A program made the position numbers and the translations under genes. This document shows, one piece after another, positions 13,701 through 25,970 of a stretch of 64,000 nt of DNA (within the stretch, counting starts at the first letter, position 1; the number at the start of each line of letters is the position of its first letter). Source of the DNA: Chionis minor (Eukaryota; Chordata; Aves; Charadriiformes; Chionididae). The notes beneath the pieces were generated by a model, which was given only the letters and a program-made list of their open reading frames with translations, did not search any database and was not told the origin of the DNA. Where the stretch lies: the NCBI GenBank assembly GCA_013398295.1, contig VZSF01009945.1:434001-498000 (forward strand), read 5' to 3'.

Positions 13701-15419
13701 TTTCTAATTCAAACTTCTCCTGGGAGGACGGTGATTGGAGCCGTGTGCCTGGCTGCTGCTAGCTCTGTTTGGCCCTGCAGATCAGCAGGGCAGTAGGCAG
13801 GAGAGCAGGAAGAGTCCACTAAAGCACTAAGTACTGCTTTCACTCAAAAAAACCCCTAACATCCTCAATTCATCTGGCTCTGTACCAGAACAGTAGGAAT
13901 TAAAGTGATGAAATATAGTTGGGGGTGGGGTGAGGCAGGGAAACGACCAACAATAATTATCTTGTAAAACATTTTCTGTTAGGCAAGTCTATCAGGCTTG
14001 CTGCTCCAGTCGGATTTGCCCTGTGTGTGTTGACCCTAGCAATGGTGGCACAGTTGCAGACAGTCTGCTCCCCAGGTAGCAAGTAAAAACAACGACCTGC
14101 CCTTATCCTAGGTGCAGCTGTCCTCCAAAATGACTTAAGTATAAGCAAATCCACTACAACTGCCTTGGAGTTCACCACAGAATTTCTTAGCTTAGACACG
14201 GGGAGGGAGGGGGGAGGTATAAGGGTCCCCTCAGGACACCGTGACTTTGCTGGGAGGACACAGCCTGCTACCACTTGCAGCCACGCAATGCTGTTTGTCT
14301 GTTTCTTAGACAAGCTGCCTCCTTCAGGCAATACACCTAGGAGCGACATACAACACCAGAAACACTTGCAGGCAGCGCTTTGCCCTGAGAACAATCAGAG
14401 CTGAAAGGAAGAACAGAGATACATTTTGTATTTTCCAGCTAGCACATTAATTTTGCAGGCCCCGTCACGCTACCAGCAACTCTCAGAAGCCGCTGCTTAT
14501 GCCACACTGCGGGTTATGCTTCCACCCTCTTCCGACAATCCCGATGGAGCGGGCTGGGACATGGGCACCTCAGCCAACACAGGCAGTCACTACACGAAGG
14601 AGCTGAAAAAACAGCAATTAAGGGAGAGGGAGAGGTAGAGGGACAAGTTTTATCTGTGACTTGACCTGAAACTCAGACATGGTTTCAATTCCTGGCCTTC
14701 CTACTGAACTAATATAGGTGACACGCTCTTTCCGCGCCTCAGTTTCACCATTGCTCAAATGCGCGTGGCGCGCACATGAAGCAAGAGGAAAAAAAGACTG
14801 TTTAAGTATAAACTGGCTTTGGACATACCTAGTGTGAAAATCTTGTATTTTCCACCTCTAGATTACAATCACATTGCTCAAGTAAATTTTGAAGCTTCTT
14901 GTTCTGGGAAGTCTTTGAGCTGAAAGAGGCCTGAGATTTTCAGAGTGATGACAAAAGGCTTATTTTTTCACTTTTAGCTTTTTGGCTGGAAAGACATCTA
15001 GAATACAGAAAGCCAGGATTTTCCTTTTGAGCAGCGTGCAGTCAGACCGGACCACCTGGCTCCTTTTGCACACCTCCAGGCTGAGGCCAGTCCAGAAGTT
15101 TCCCATGAAAACCTCGTTTTGAAAAGATTAAAGTTTGGAGTGGATGAATATATATACTTCTCCCTCAAGCCCCCGAAGGACATCATGTATCATTACCTCA
15201 ATTTTTCAAGTGGAAAAGGGAGGAACGCAATAGACACGTGCCTCATCAACTAAAACACTAGTGACAGCCCCAGCAACAAGATCTCCTTCCCTCGTACCCC
15301 AGCCTAGTGTTTGTACGCGGGGTTTGGGGGGTTTTTTGTTGATTTTGGTTTGGTTTTGTTTCTAAAGATCCACGTAACTCCACTGCTGCTTCAGACACCG
15401 TCTCCCTTACCTCTTTTGG
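4745..15419. other. Long non-coding stretch, no exon recognised
   Basis: About 10.7 kb without a recognisable gene or young transposable element. Short frames (for example 9032-9280 minus, 10862-11161 minus, 13957-14394 minus) carry no family motif. The minus frame at 9032-9280 ends V-F-V-W-G, which resembles an RCC1 string, but lacks flanking RCC1 residues and splice context. GC rises locally around 14160-14560. It is best regarded as intron or intergenic sequence. Confidence 0.5.
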
Positions 15420-16078
15420 TTGCTGGTGCCTCAGAGTTTAACGGAGCCGCCAGGTGAGCCCAGGGTTTGGCAGCAGCGGGGCTGCAGGGTGGCAGCTGTG
15501 AGGCGAAGGGCCAGCCGGTTCCAGCTGGTTCCTCAAGGGCCCCACCGCAGGGCGCTGCCCCGCCTGTCGGCGCAGCTGGGAAGACGTTCTCCAGAGAGGG
15601 CACGACGCCGCACGGGCAGCCGGGAGCGAGGGGAAAAGCGTGAGGAACAGCCCTGCCGGCAGCCGGGCCGGAGGGAGCTGGGGACGGAGCAGGGATCCCC
15701 CCCGCCGTCCGGGAAGGTGTGAGGGGGAGGGACGGCCATGGCTCAGTCCCACTCGCCATCGCCCTGCGCGCCCCGGGCAGAGGAGTTGGGAATGAAGGAG
15801 CAGAGATGAACCTGGGATAAAAAGAGGCGGGGGGAGGTGTTTTAGGTTTTGCCTTTGTTTCTTGCCATCCTGCTCTATTTTAATTGGCAATAAATTACAT
15901 TAATTTTCCCTAAGCCGTGTCTGTTTCGCCCATGACAGTAACTGGCAAGTGATCTCCTCGTCTTTGTCTCAACCCACGAGCTCTTTCATCTTATTTTCTC
16001 CCCCCATCCTGTCGAGGAGGGGGAGGCAGAGAGCGGCTGGGTGGGCGGCTGGCAGCCAGCCTGGGTCAACCCACCACA
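15420..16078 (+). mobile_element. Solo ERVL-like LTR, GC- and CpG-rich (5' limit uncertain)
   Basis: The right half matches, from memory, the long LTRs common in bird genomes: GAACCTGGGATAAAAAGAGG (15808-15827), a GGTGTTTTAGGTTTTG block, the polyadenylation-type GGCAATAAATTA near 15886, TCTCAACCCACGAGC, 'agcggctgggtggg', and the terminus GGGTCAACCCACCACA at 16063-16078. The left half (GC-rich, with GTTCCAGCTGGTTCCTCAAG and GAAGACGTTCTCCAGAGAGG) also looks like this LTR class. The repeated middle section of longer relatives seems to be absent. No retroviral coding region or primer-binding site follows, so it is a solo LTR. Frames here on both strands (15391-15890) are GC-driven and not genes. 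The exact 5' end could not be fixed. Confidence 0.75.
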
Positions 16079-17430
16079 TCAAGTTAGCCTGATTTGCAGG
16101 CATGCGTATCAAGACTAAAGAAAACCACCAAAAAAACCCCCAACACCTCTGTCCAAGGCAGTCCCTTTTATATTGGGCACAAAACGCCCAAACTGCGTGG
16201 ACAGTTTTGTTTCTTGTATACAGGAACCGCAAGGTCAAGGAGATGATCTTAAATTTAAAGCTCTAGAGCTGTCTATAAAGCAGAAAGAAGCTGGAATTAC
16301 TCATAATCTGAAAAGAAACTGAGCATTGTCACTGAGTCGCTGACTTTCCCACCAGAGCCTCTGCTGTCATACTGTCAGACACTGCAGTTCATTTCTCCCC
16401 ACCAATTAGTAAAAAATAAATTCCTGAGCAAGGCACTGTAACACACTGCACACAACCAGACTAGTGATACCTGCACCAAACATGATTTCACAGAGAAAGC
16501 AAGCGGTCTCCCCAGCTTATTATTTTGGCACAAATTGGTTTTTGATTCAGTCATGCTGAGAAAACACAAGGAAATAAAGAAAAGGAAGCGTTCTCGAAAA
16601 TTAATTAAAATAAATTAGTTCCTACTGGAGAACAAAAGTCTTCCTCTAAATTTAAAATCACCATAAAATGCTAATAACAAAGAGATGGGCCCAGCTACCT
16701 TTTGAGAACAAGCTTTCCATTTTATGGTATTTACTTTAAGAAACATAGCACAGCACATCAGTACTGGACGGGCCAGTGATCTGTAGGGTAGGAGAAGATG
16801 GGGAGGATGCACTGTAGTGTTATTAAAGAAGAGAAGCTGCGAGTATTTGTAGATTTTCTCCCCTTGCATGCCTAACGAATAAGCTCCTGGTTCAATGTGC
16901 TCTGCTCACTGGTGTGCAAGTGAACGGACTTTGAAGTGTCGTGAACTCCCAACTCGCATGATGAGTGGACAGAAAGACCAAATAACTGAGTTTATATTCA
17001 ATTACGCTGACTAGCTTTCCTTTGCAAAACCACATTAACAAGAAAAAATAAAAAATAAAGAAAAATCACCAGCCTTTTCTGGAGAAAGGGAAGTGCAGGA
17101 TAGTGTATACTTACTAAAAGATGTCCTTTGGATGCACATTAAATTGCACTGATTACAGAACACCATCAAAAGCCCTCTCAAGTTTCTTAGAGCATTGCTG
17201 AGAATATCTCCACTGCATTGATCCCACTGGAAGTCTTTTTCTTTTTTTAACATGAATTTCAAATATCAAGTCACATGGCTCTCTATTGGTTATCTAAGGT
17301 ACGCAGTGCCTATTTACAATACAGAAACAGACCTTCTCTATAGAAAAATACAGACATTAAAAATGCATATTACATAGCTGTTTAGCTGCTCTTTATGCTA
17401 GAGGACAACACACAACTAACTTGCAATCTT

Positions 17431-17447
17431 AAAAAAAAAAAAAAAAA
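17431..17447. repeat. A17 homopolymer
   Basis: Seventeen A in a row between CAATCTT and GAGCC. Confidence 0.85.
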
Positions 17448-17985
17448 GAGCCAAGGACAGTTGGAGCTTGCAATTTTTATGCCAGGGCTCAATGTTTAGC
17501 TTACTTTCCTTATAAATATGACATCAAAGTGATATTATCCAAGGATTTTTAAGCACTATCAAAAATCTGCGAGACGGTACTTCATCATAGTCCTATCCAG
17601 ACAGGTCAGAATATTAAACACATTTTGCTAAGACAGGAGATGAAAGTAAGGGAAAGTTTAAGGGCCTCTCTCCCCCAAGTCATACAACCATATCTGTGCT
17701 TCACAGCATAAGGCAGGAATAAACAAGCGAGCACCAGCCTAGGTGTGTACCTTCACAAAACATTAAGCAGTCCCCAGGGAGATATCTGCTTAGTTTCAAA
17801 GCAGAAGAATTGGGCATCCCAGTGCATCTCACCAGCACTCATTAACTCCTGGAGATAGCTTCGGCAACGGCCTGAGCATCTGGCAACTGCACTTCATTAC
17901 ATGGTGTGACGCACTGATACCAATTCAGCTACAGCCAGGAGTGGAGATCGTTTCCTTCCTGCTAAGCATTCTTTTTTTCCAAGGT

Positions 17986-18016
17986 AAAAAAAAAAAAAAA
18001 AAAAGGGGGAGGGGGG
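17986..18016. repeat. A19 followed by G5-A-G6
   Basis: Nineteen A (17986-18004) pass directly into GGGGGAGGGGGG (18005-18016), giving a 31-base pure-purine run. Confidence 0.85.
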
Positions 18017-20300
18017 TGTTTAGGGCCAAAGTTACTGTTTTTCTGCTGTCTATATGGCATCAACATGCACTCCTCTGTGACTGCCAGCTTATAGGGACTT
18101 TGCCACGCTGCTAATTAACAACAGGACAGTTTATATCAGCGCAGAAACTGGCAAGAGGTGCTTTCCAAGTTTGCTCTGAAATATAATTTCAGAGAAACTA
18201 AAGGAGTGTGGGAATGCAAAGGTCAAGTAACATAATACTAAAAAGAGACTTGGACTGTTCTGTGTCACAAGAAGTCGCTGAACAGATCCTTCAGAAGCTT
18301 CCTCCAAACTCATCGACTCAAAGGAACAGAATAAAGCCATGCTTCATCTTTGACACCCTGAGAGGAAGACGCTAGCGCTCATCTGCATAAATCACTGAGA
18401 AAGCAAACTGGTAACAGAAGCAAGCTAAAAAAGCACATAAGAACAGCTAGTAGAGTGGAAGGAAAAAGACAGCAAGAACTGGTGGTCACATGGACAACGT
18501 TGCAATACAAGATCTGCAGCAGCGCTAAAACTAGCTTTGAGCAATGGCTTCAAAAGAGCCTGTTCCCTAGTTGGTTTTGCCTTCCATGAATCCCTAAGCA
18601 AAGTAGTTACTTACACTCTTTCTTCACTAAAATATAACTTAGCGCTTTTCCTGCAATTGCTTCATAATAAAAAAATTCTAACACTAATCACACGACGGTA
18701 TTGAATCTCATTCCCCTCATCATAGAGCTTCTACACTGGAGGACAAAACAAGCCCCACAAGTGAAGGGAAAGACTGTTCATTTATCAGTCTGTACTACCA
18801 CGTCCCCTGACCTATTTTATTACTAAAAATAGTCCCTCTTAGGTCACTGCTGCAAATTGAATTCTGCTGCTTCATTGCCCACTGCAATCTCACAGAACTG
18901 CATGCTGCCTACACACAAAACACTAAGTAGGTTAACTTATTCACTGCCAGGGATGCAGCCAATCTTCTCATACTGATAACAAGAAAGACAAAAATAATTT
19001 TGCTTAAAGTGTTTGAAATGGTTTCCGCAATGAAGTTTAAGCCCAAACCCAATTATTTATATTGCATTGTGAATATAAACATATAAATGGTTGGCTCAGC
19101 TTCCCATTCGCCTGTATTTACAATGTTTTTCAGTATTTTTCTTGCAAAACATATTTTGAAAGGCATTCAATGTTACAAGTGATGGAATAGCAGCCCCAAT
19201 GACCTCTGATGACCAAAAACCCTAACAGGTACAACAGCCAAGTCTTTCTCATTAAGCCCCCTCACTAAGATAAGTCTAAGAAGGAACAAAACAAGAGGGA
19301 ATAAGTCAAGATGTTCCGAGTTAAAAAGAAAACACGTTCTTTCAAAAGGCCAATGCTCTGTAATTGTAATTCTCAACCCGAAGCATCTCATGATTATCAC
19401 ACCATGAAGTAAGCCAGCAAGTTTTGACCCAACAGCCGCAATGTTACTTAAAAGACAGAGGAAGAGGAAGACATGAATTTGACGGAGCTAGAACTTATTA
19501 TAGGATCCTAAGAAGGAGACTGAAATAGGTATTATCGACCACTTCACGCTTAATACTGAACAAACACATAGAATGTGCAATGTCCTTGCTCTTTTATTTG
19601 AGATAGACAGAATAAGGTTAGCATAAGCATGTTTCCCTGGGCTATTATGGTACCTTCATTTCGTTACTTCAGTAGATTCCCAATCTTAAACACACACACA
19701 CAAAAACCAAGCTCAAAGATCAAAGACAACTGACTTATTTCATGTCAGCTTTTTGCTTACACTACTGCAAATTCTGTTGGGAATTTCTTAGTATGCAGCA
19801 GATGCACACAGAGCTGAACCATTCAAATGATTCGTGGCCTCATTAACCTAACTTTATTGTTATTAGTTATGAAACCAAGTTTCCCACTTCCTGCTATTCT
19901 AAAGATAATGCCTGCCAAATTTGGGCTTTCTTGTCAGAGAGAAACCAATGTCTTCAGGAGACAAAACAGTCTCAGCTCTGCCTGAGTTTCAACTGGTGTC
20001 ATTTCCCGAGATGCTGGGGGCACTGTGGGTCACAGCTTGTGTGAGAAAGCCATGTCCTCCCCCGCTGACAAAGATGAGCTGAAATACATGCAGCCCATCA
20101 CTACAAGGAGAACCACGCAGCCTCTTATCGAGGATATATGAAATGTGCTCACAGAAGAAAGAGGAAACCAGCCTTGCCAGCCAAGGTGCAAACTCCTGTT
20201 GTTTAAAAGGTCACAGAATAAACACTGCAAAGCAGCCTGGGTCTGCATCTCCGATAACCCCAAACTCCAGATTTTCAACATGGTGCAAGGCTTGCTTGCC

Positions 20301-20325
20301 TTTTTTTTTTCTTTTTTTTTAAAAA
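20301..20325. repeat. T10-C-T9-A5 tract
   Basis: A pyrimidine run, interrupted once by C, followed by five A. Confidence 0.8.
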
Positions 20326-23300
20326 GATACTATTTTCTTATTTCTAGCTAGTAGGTCAAGGTGAAGTTGGTCTGTTAGTACATATTTTTCAAAGGTATAT
20401 TACCCACTTCAGTATCATCAAGTCATAGGATACAGGTGACACACCGGAGATGCCTGGCATATATGGACAGTTGTTCTTACATGAACATGCCATTTTCTGA
20501 AAGGTCTGTTAGTTATGAGAATGCAAGAGAGATGGGTATTAAGTTATTTACAGAATCAGGACATGGAGTCTTTGTTACTTTTTAATGACAATAAGCATGT
20601 TTCATAGTTTTAGCCTGCATAACTAATGAGTCCTCTCAATAGGATGTTCTTTTAGACCTTTAGTTTCTCTGAGATGCTATAGCAGTAACTGCCTTTTTAT
20701 TTCTCATGAGATCAAAGAAGAGAGTTAAGTTGGAACTCAATGCAGTCACTACACTTCAAAGATACATGACTTCATTCTCCTTTTGAACTCTCCCAGTAAT
20801 ACTTCTGCTGCATAGCACCTTCCTCTATTAGAAATCCCATTTATAGAAATAATACTATTCTCAGAGAGATATGATTAAAATACTCCAAGACCCTACGATA
20901 GATTATTCAACAGGTCAGATAACTAACAGGAATGTCAGCTAAGCTAGTATTAGTACAACAAACAACAACAGTACTCAAGCAATAATGCTCAATACAAGTG
21001 AAAATAAACTACTTGGGCCACTTTTCTACAATAACAGCACATGAAACTAAGATATCATTTGCGTACGTATTTAACTAGCTAATTAACAGTATGGTCAGCA
21101 GTGTAGGAGCACCTCAACCTTCTTTACTATAGTTAATATAGTTTGCAAGGCAAAATTTAGTATAAGTTTGCAAACCAACTGAGTACTTGCCAAAACAAAA
21201 AAACAGAATGATGGTTTATGAAGCTCTAAAGTCTTCCAGGAGCTAGCTAAACTGTTCTTTATGGATCATTAAGATAAAATCTGTGCAGCTTTCTAAGTGC
21301 CTGGATGCACTAACATCGATTTAAAAGTGCAGTGGAAACACACATGCACCACTGCTACTGAATTTTTGGGGAAAGAGTACTTCATTTTGGGCTAAAGGTC
21401 AAAGACAAAGTGAAACTAAATAAGATTTTTCAAAATATATTTCAGTTCCAAACCATGCAGTTTACCCTTTAAAACTTCAGCCGGTTCATCATTTAAGGCT
21501 GGGTACTCCATGCCACTATCTTCTGACTGTGGGGACCTGCAGAATCAGGTCTTTTGTGTTTTACCAGCTAAGAAAATTTAGGACTGCTACCAACCATCTG
21601 TTAAGTCCACACCAATCAGAGGTACTAATTAAATGAACTGCCATATCTTAACTTCTATCACAGCAAATTATAACTTACAGAAATATTGGCACAAAGACAA
21701 AAAGGCACTTTGAGACCTGAACAAGCACTCAGGTTAGGTGAAGTGGCATGTGGGTACCTAACTCAACAAGACATTTTCACACTCACGTGCCTTCTATGCT
21801 TGGTCACTTTTGCAAGGGGTGGGCACCTAAGTTCAGCTGCCTGTAAAGCCAGGCACAGGTCACTGGATCACTCGGATATTCTGCAGTTTGATCAACAACT
21901 GAGTTGTGAAGCTGGTTTTGAAACAGGGCTCATGGCTGGAAAGAAGAGAAGTTGCTCCTTGTGGCCAAAAAGTCACACCACCTTCTCTTCCAGGAAAGTA
22001 AAATCCTCGAAGTTGAGGACCCCCTGGAACTAGGACTGCTCAGAATAAACAGAAGAGGCTGTCAGCTCATATTCACACTTGGTGAAAAAAGAATTAGCTG
22101 CCATCTCACACTCTATTTTGAACACCTGCAAACAAATGCTAAACCAGCAGGACATCTCCTTCTGCTATCAGTGCTTTGCCTCGTGCTTGCTCTCTCTTTC
22201 TCCAGAAGCGCTACTTCAGTGAAGAGACCCCTTGGAAACCTCCACATTTCCTAACACCTATGAGAACACTTGTAAAGTGGCTGCATGATATAGGTGCCAA
22301 ATCACTGGTTGCAAAGCCATCTCATCTGCCTTAGTCTCCAGCAGCTGCAAAATTAAAAATAGCTGTCATAAGCAAACCACAACTGAAGATGAGAATGTTT
22401 GTTCATTTATTTCAGGCTGATAATGGTGTCACTGTTGACATGTTTGGGCTCTGAAAGGAGCACTAATGAGGAAATGGACAAAATTATAAAGGCGGAATAA
22501 GGAACATTCTAAAATAGGAATGGGAAAATTACCCTCCTTTTAAATCTACATGGAAAATCTGACTAGCCGTGACAAAATAATATGCTTATTTGGCTCTTTG
22601 GGATGAATTCCTCTTAACTACAAGCAAAGCAATCATTTAAAGTAGCATTTTCAACTCTTAAAAACCGTTTCTCACCCTGAACAAATGAGACTATTTTATC
22701 AGGTATCAAAATTATATGCCATCATTGCCTCCTCATGACTTATGAAAGACATGGTGAATAAGGAATGCAATAGAATGCACTGTGGAATTTACTCTCCTGC
22801 TTTTGGTCACTTCCTGGCAAACCGTAACATTTACAAGATACTTTCAGTTCACAGAAAAGGAGTCTTCTGCAAGAATGAGAAATTACATTTTTTCTAGCGT
22901 AGCAGCAGTATTACCTATGTACCGTGTGCATTTTTGCTGTTACGTTGTCTACAAAACCACTCAAATATAATTCTCATTTTGTGAGCCAAAGACGGGGTTA
23001 AGGAGTGTGCACAAAGACTGCTGTGGAATCCACTTTCTTCATTCATAAACAGCAGTAGTTGCTATGTAGCTAAATGTTGCAAGGGAGCTATTTGGGAAGG
23101 AGAAGGTGTTATTTTTATTAGGTGAATCCCTATGCATTAGTCACATATTTATCAGATTTCCTCCAGAACTAATTAGCCAGGTAGTCAAACCTTGGGTAAC
23201 CCCAGGTCATTCCTGTCTCTTGGGGCTGCAAGCCAGGTTTCTTAAATCCTTGGCATGGTAAAGAGCCATCAGCACAACTGAAATTTCCAAATAATTTCTG

Positions 23301-24273
23301 AGCTACAGCTTCCCACCACTGTGCCACAGGGAACAGGTACCTCTGAAAGGGCTGGGTTCACTGAAAGGCTACCTGACATCCAGAAGCAGGAAAACAGACA
23401 ACTTTCAATTATCTGCATCCAACCATGAAAGGCATCTCTGGAGGCCTTTGGATAAACATGCTCCTAAAATATACAGAATTAAATGCTGCTAAACAGGAAA
23501 GCATCAGGCACAGTTTAAGTTGATCTACACGCTCACGGGTACATGTAATGATTTTATGAGGCATTATACCCTAGCAAAGGCTCGCATGTTCAGACATAGC
23601 TGAAGAGTGGCCATTGACAATGTGCCCCTTCAAACTAGATCCCTGCCAGGTCTGTCAAAAGTCCAGACACAGACATGGCTAGGGACTGCGGAGGGGAAAT
23701 TCTCCTACTGCCCTGCAGCCAACGACGGTATCCCTCAGGGCTCTGCTAACCCCTGAGGCTATGCCCTCTGCACGGGGAACAAACCCAGTGTGAGGTTTGC
23801 ACTCAGCCTAAGCTGAAACCATGAAAATAAACCCTACGTCTGAAATCATATTCACATAAACCCAACTCATCACTGTCATTGCATGGGACCACATCATTTT
23901 TTGGACATTGCTACATGCCAGGATAACACAGGAAATGGCATTTGGGCCACAGCCTAACACAGACAATTAAATAAAAACTTGCCACTGAAGCTGTTTTTCA
24001 CAGTCACTTCTGAGAGGATATTCCGACCACTGTAACATATTTCACCTTTTTAGTTTCGTCACTGTATTTAAATACTGCATTTGAAGAACAGAAATGCTTC
24101 CAAAGCAGATGAGAAGCAAGCAGGATTTATTATGCTTTCAGAGCTGAAGGAGAACCTTGGTTAAATATGACAAGCCTTTTAACGTACCAGACTTTTGGTC
24201 AAGTTTGTATCACTCATTTGTTAGTTACATTTTGGTATGACTGTCCCAGAAGCAAGAAGCTACGTAAGAATGG

Positions 24274-24331
24274 ATTTTTAAGAGTGAAGAATGAACAGAA
24301 AATATTTTAAGAGTGAAGAACAAATGGAAAA
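24274..24331. repeat. Imperfect 29-bp tandem duplication (2 copies)
   Basis: TTTTAAGAGTGAAGAA followed by an A-rich stretch ending GAAAAT occurs at 24274-24302 and again at 24303-24331. Several substitutions separate the copies, so the duplication is not recent. Confidence 0.8.
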
Positions 24332-25890
24332 TAACCGAGATCTGCATACACTGTTTAAGTGCTCATGCAAATGTTCCTCATTCTCAGGATTATAGTATGC
24401 ACACTGAAAGCCTCACTACATCACTTCAGCTACCTGTCTTGACTCTGGCAAAGATACACAAAGTATCTGCCTCTTGGAAATTACATATTCCACCTCTCTA
24501 CCCAGAAGAAAGTGCTGGGTTTTCAACTATCACATTTACACAAAGTTTTCACATGTTTCAGGCACAAAGCCAGTATATTTCCTTCTTCTCGGCCATCTTT
24601 ATGATTATCAACCTCATGTGATAAAGACAGAAGGCAGAGCAAATTTGGTAGAATGATTCTCTAAAGAGAAATGCCTTCCTGGTTTATCAGAAAAGTGCTA
24701 ATAACTTTTTGTGTTTTTTACAAACCTATTCCCCCCCGCTTCTCCTTTATTGCTGCTGTTCTGAACCAATCCACTGATGAGGACAGAAGATTTGTGCATG
24801 CTGGAGGCTGAAGTCTTTTACTTATTTATAGATCACTGCTCCTTTTGTGCAATGCAGCTTGCAGTTCTCTGAAGAAAGGTCCGCTATTCTGAATGATTAC
24901 AGATTCCATCCTCTTTCTGTTGGGCATTGTCTTGCACAAGACAGACAGTCATTCCAGTTTGATTACCGTGAAACCAGCATCACCAGTGCACAACAGGAAA
25001 GCTGAGACTATCTTTAAGATGACTTTGTTTTAACAAGATAACAACGTGGCTTCATATGCTATGCAAAGTGCCAGTCTACGTCTGGAAGAGAAACCACAAA
25101 TGATCCTGAACAAAAGATGCTCAGTTTTAAGAAGGCATCCAGGCAATGCTAATACAAAACCAAAGCAGTTTTGGGAAAGCACAAATAAGGACACTGAGAA
25201 GATGACACCAAATTCACAAAGGTCAGAGCAGAAGAGTTTTAAAGGAATGCCTGATTACTTCTAGCCTCACAAAAATATTAGACAAATTAATTGCTTAATA
25301 TGCACATCAAAAGCTCAGCTATACTTTTAATTAAATAATTGAATTGGCCATCTTATGCCCTCCGTAAAGGCAACCACCCACCTTAATCAGAACCTCAGGT
25401 CGTTCTATAGTGCCCTGCAGAGAAATCTGCTCCCCTTCTGTTCAGAAGCAATCCATCTTACTGCAACTCATTTGTCACTGAATGGTTTCTTACAAACGTG
25501 AACTTCCCTGTCACTTCTCTGTCACTCTGACTGTCCAAAATACACAGAATAACACACCTGAACTTTTCAACAGTGAATCACAACTGATATAATTTTGAAG
25601 ATCAGCAAATATGGCAACACTCAAGACTTTTTCGTGAGCAGGGTGGATAAGTAGTGCTGAGATTAAAGAGTGCAGGGAGGTTGAAGTTATTCAGCACTTC
25701 CCTTGGAACCCAACCTTAAGAAAGGCTTTGAGAATCTCTCTTACTTTGACAATCACTCAGACCCTTCTGATAAAGAGCAATAGGAAGTAAGACAATTCAA
25801 AGGTATTTTACCCCCTCCCTAAACCAGCTACAAATTGGTGGAATCTCGGAACCAGGCCCAGAAATACTTAAAAATACTTTCTACTATAGC

Positions 25891-25970
25891 AGCCTAGAAT
25901 GCTATATATAGACTAGACTATATATATAGACTATATAGCCTAGATTGCTATACTTGCAGACTGCTAGACT
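25891..25970. repeat. TA-rich repeat with a 46-bp period
   Basis: AGCCTAGAATGCTATA at 25891 recurs as AGCCTAGATTGCTATA at 25937. The space between is filled by TATATA and TAGAC motifs. It can form several small hairpins. Confidence 0.7.

Noticed and set aside
15391..15890. Overlapping frames of 68-150 codons on both strands in GC-rich DNA
   Set aside because: Stop codons are rare in GC-rich sequence; the region is explained by the LTR. Not a first exon of a gene on present evidence.
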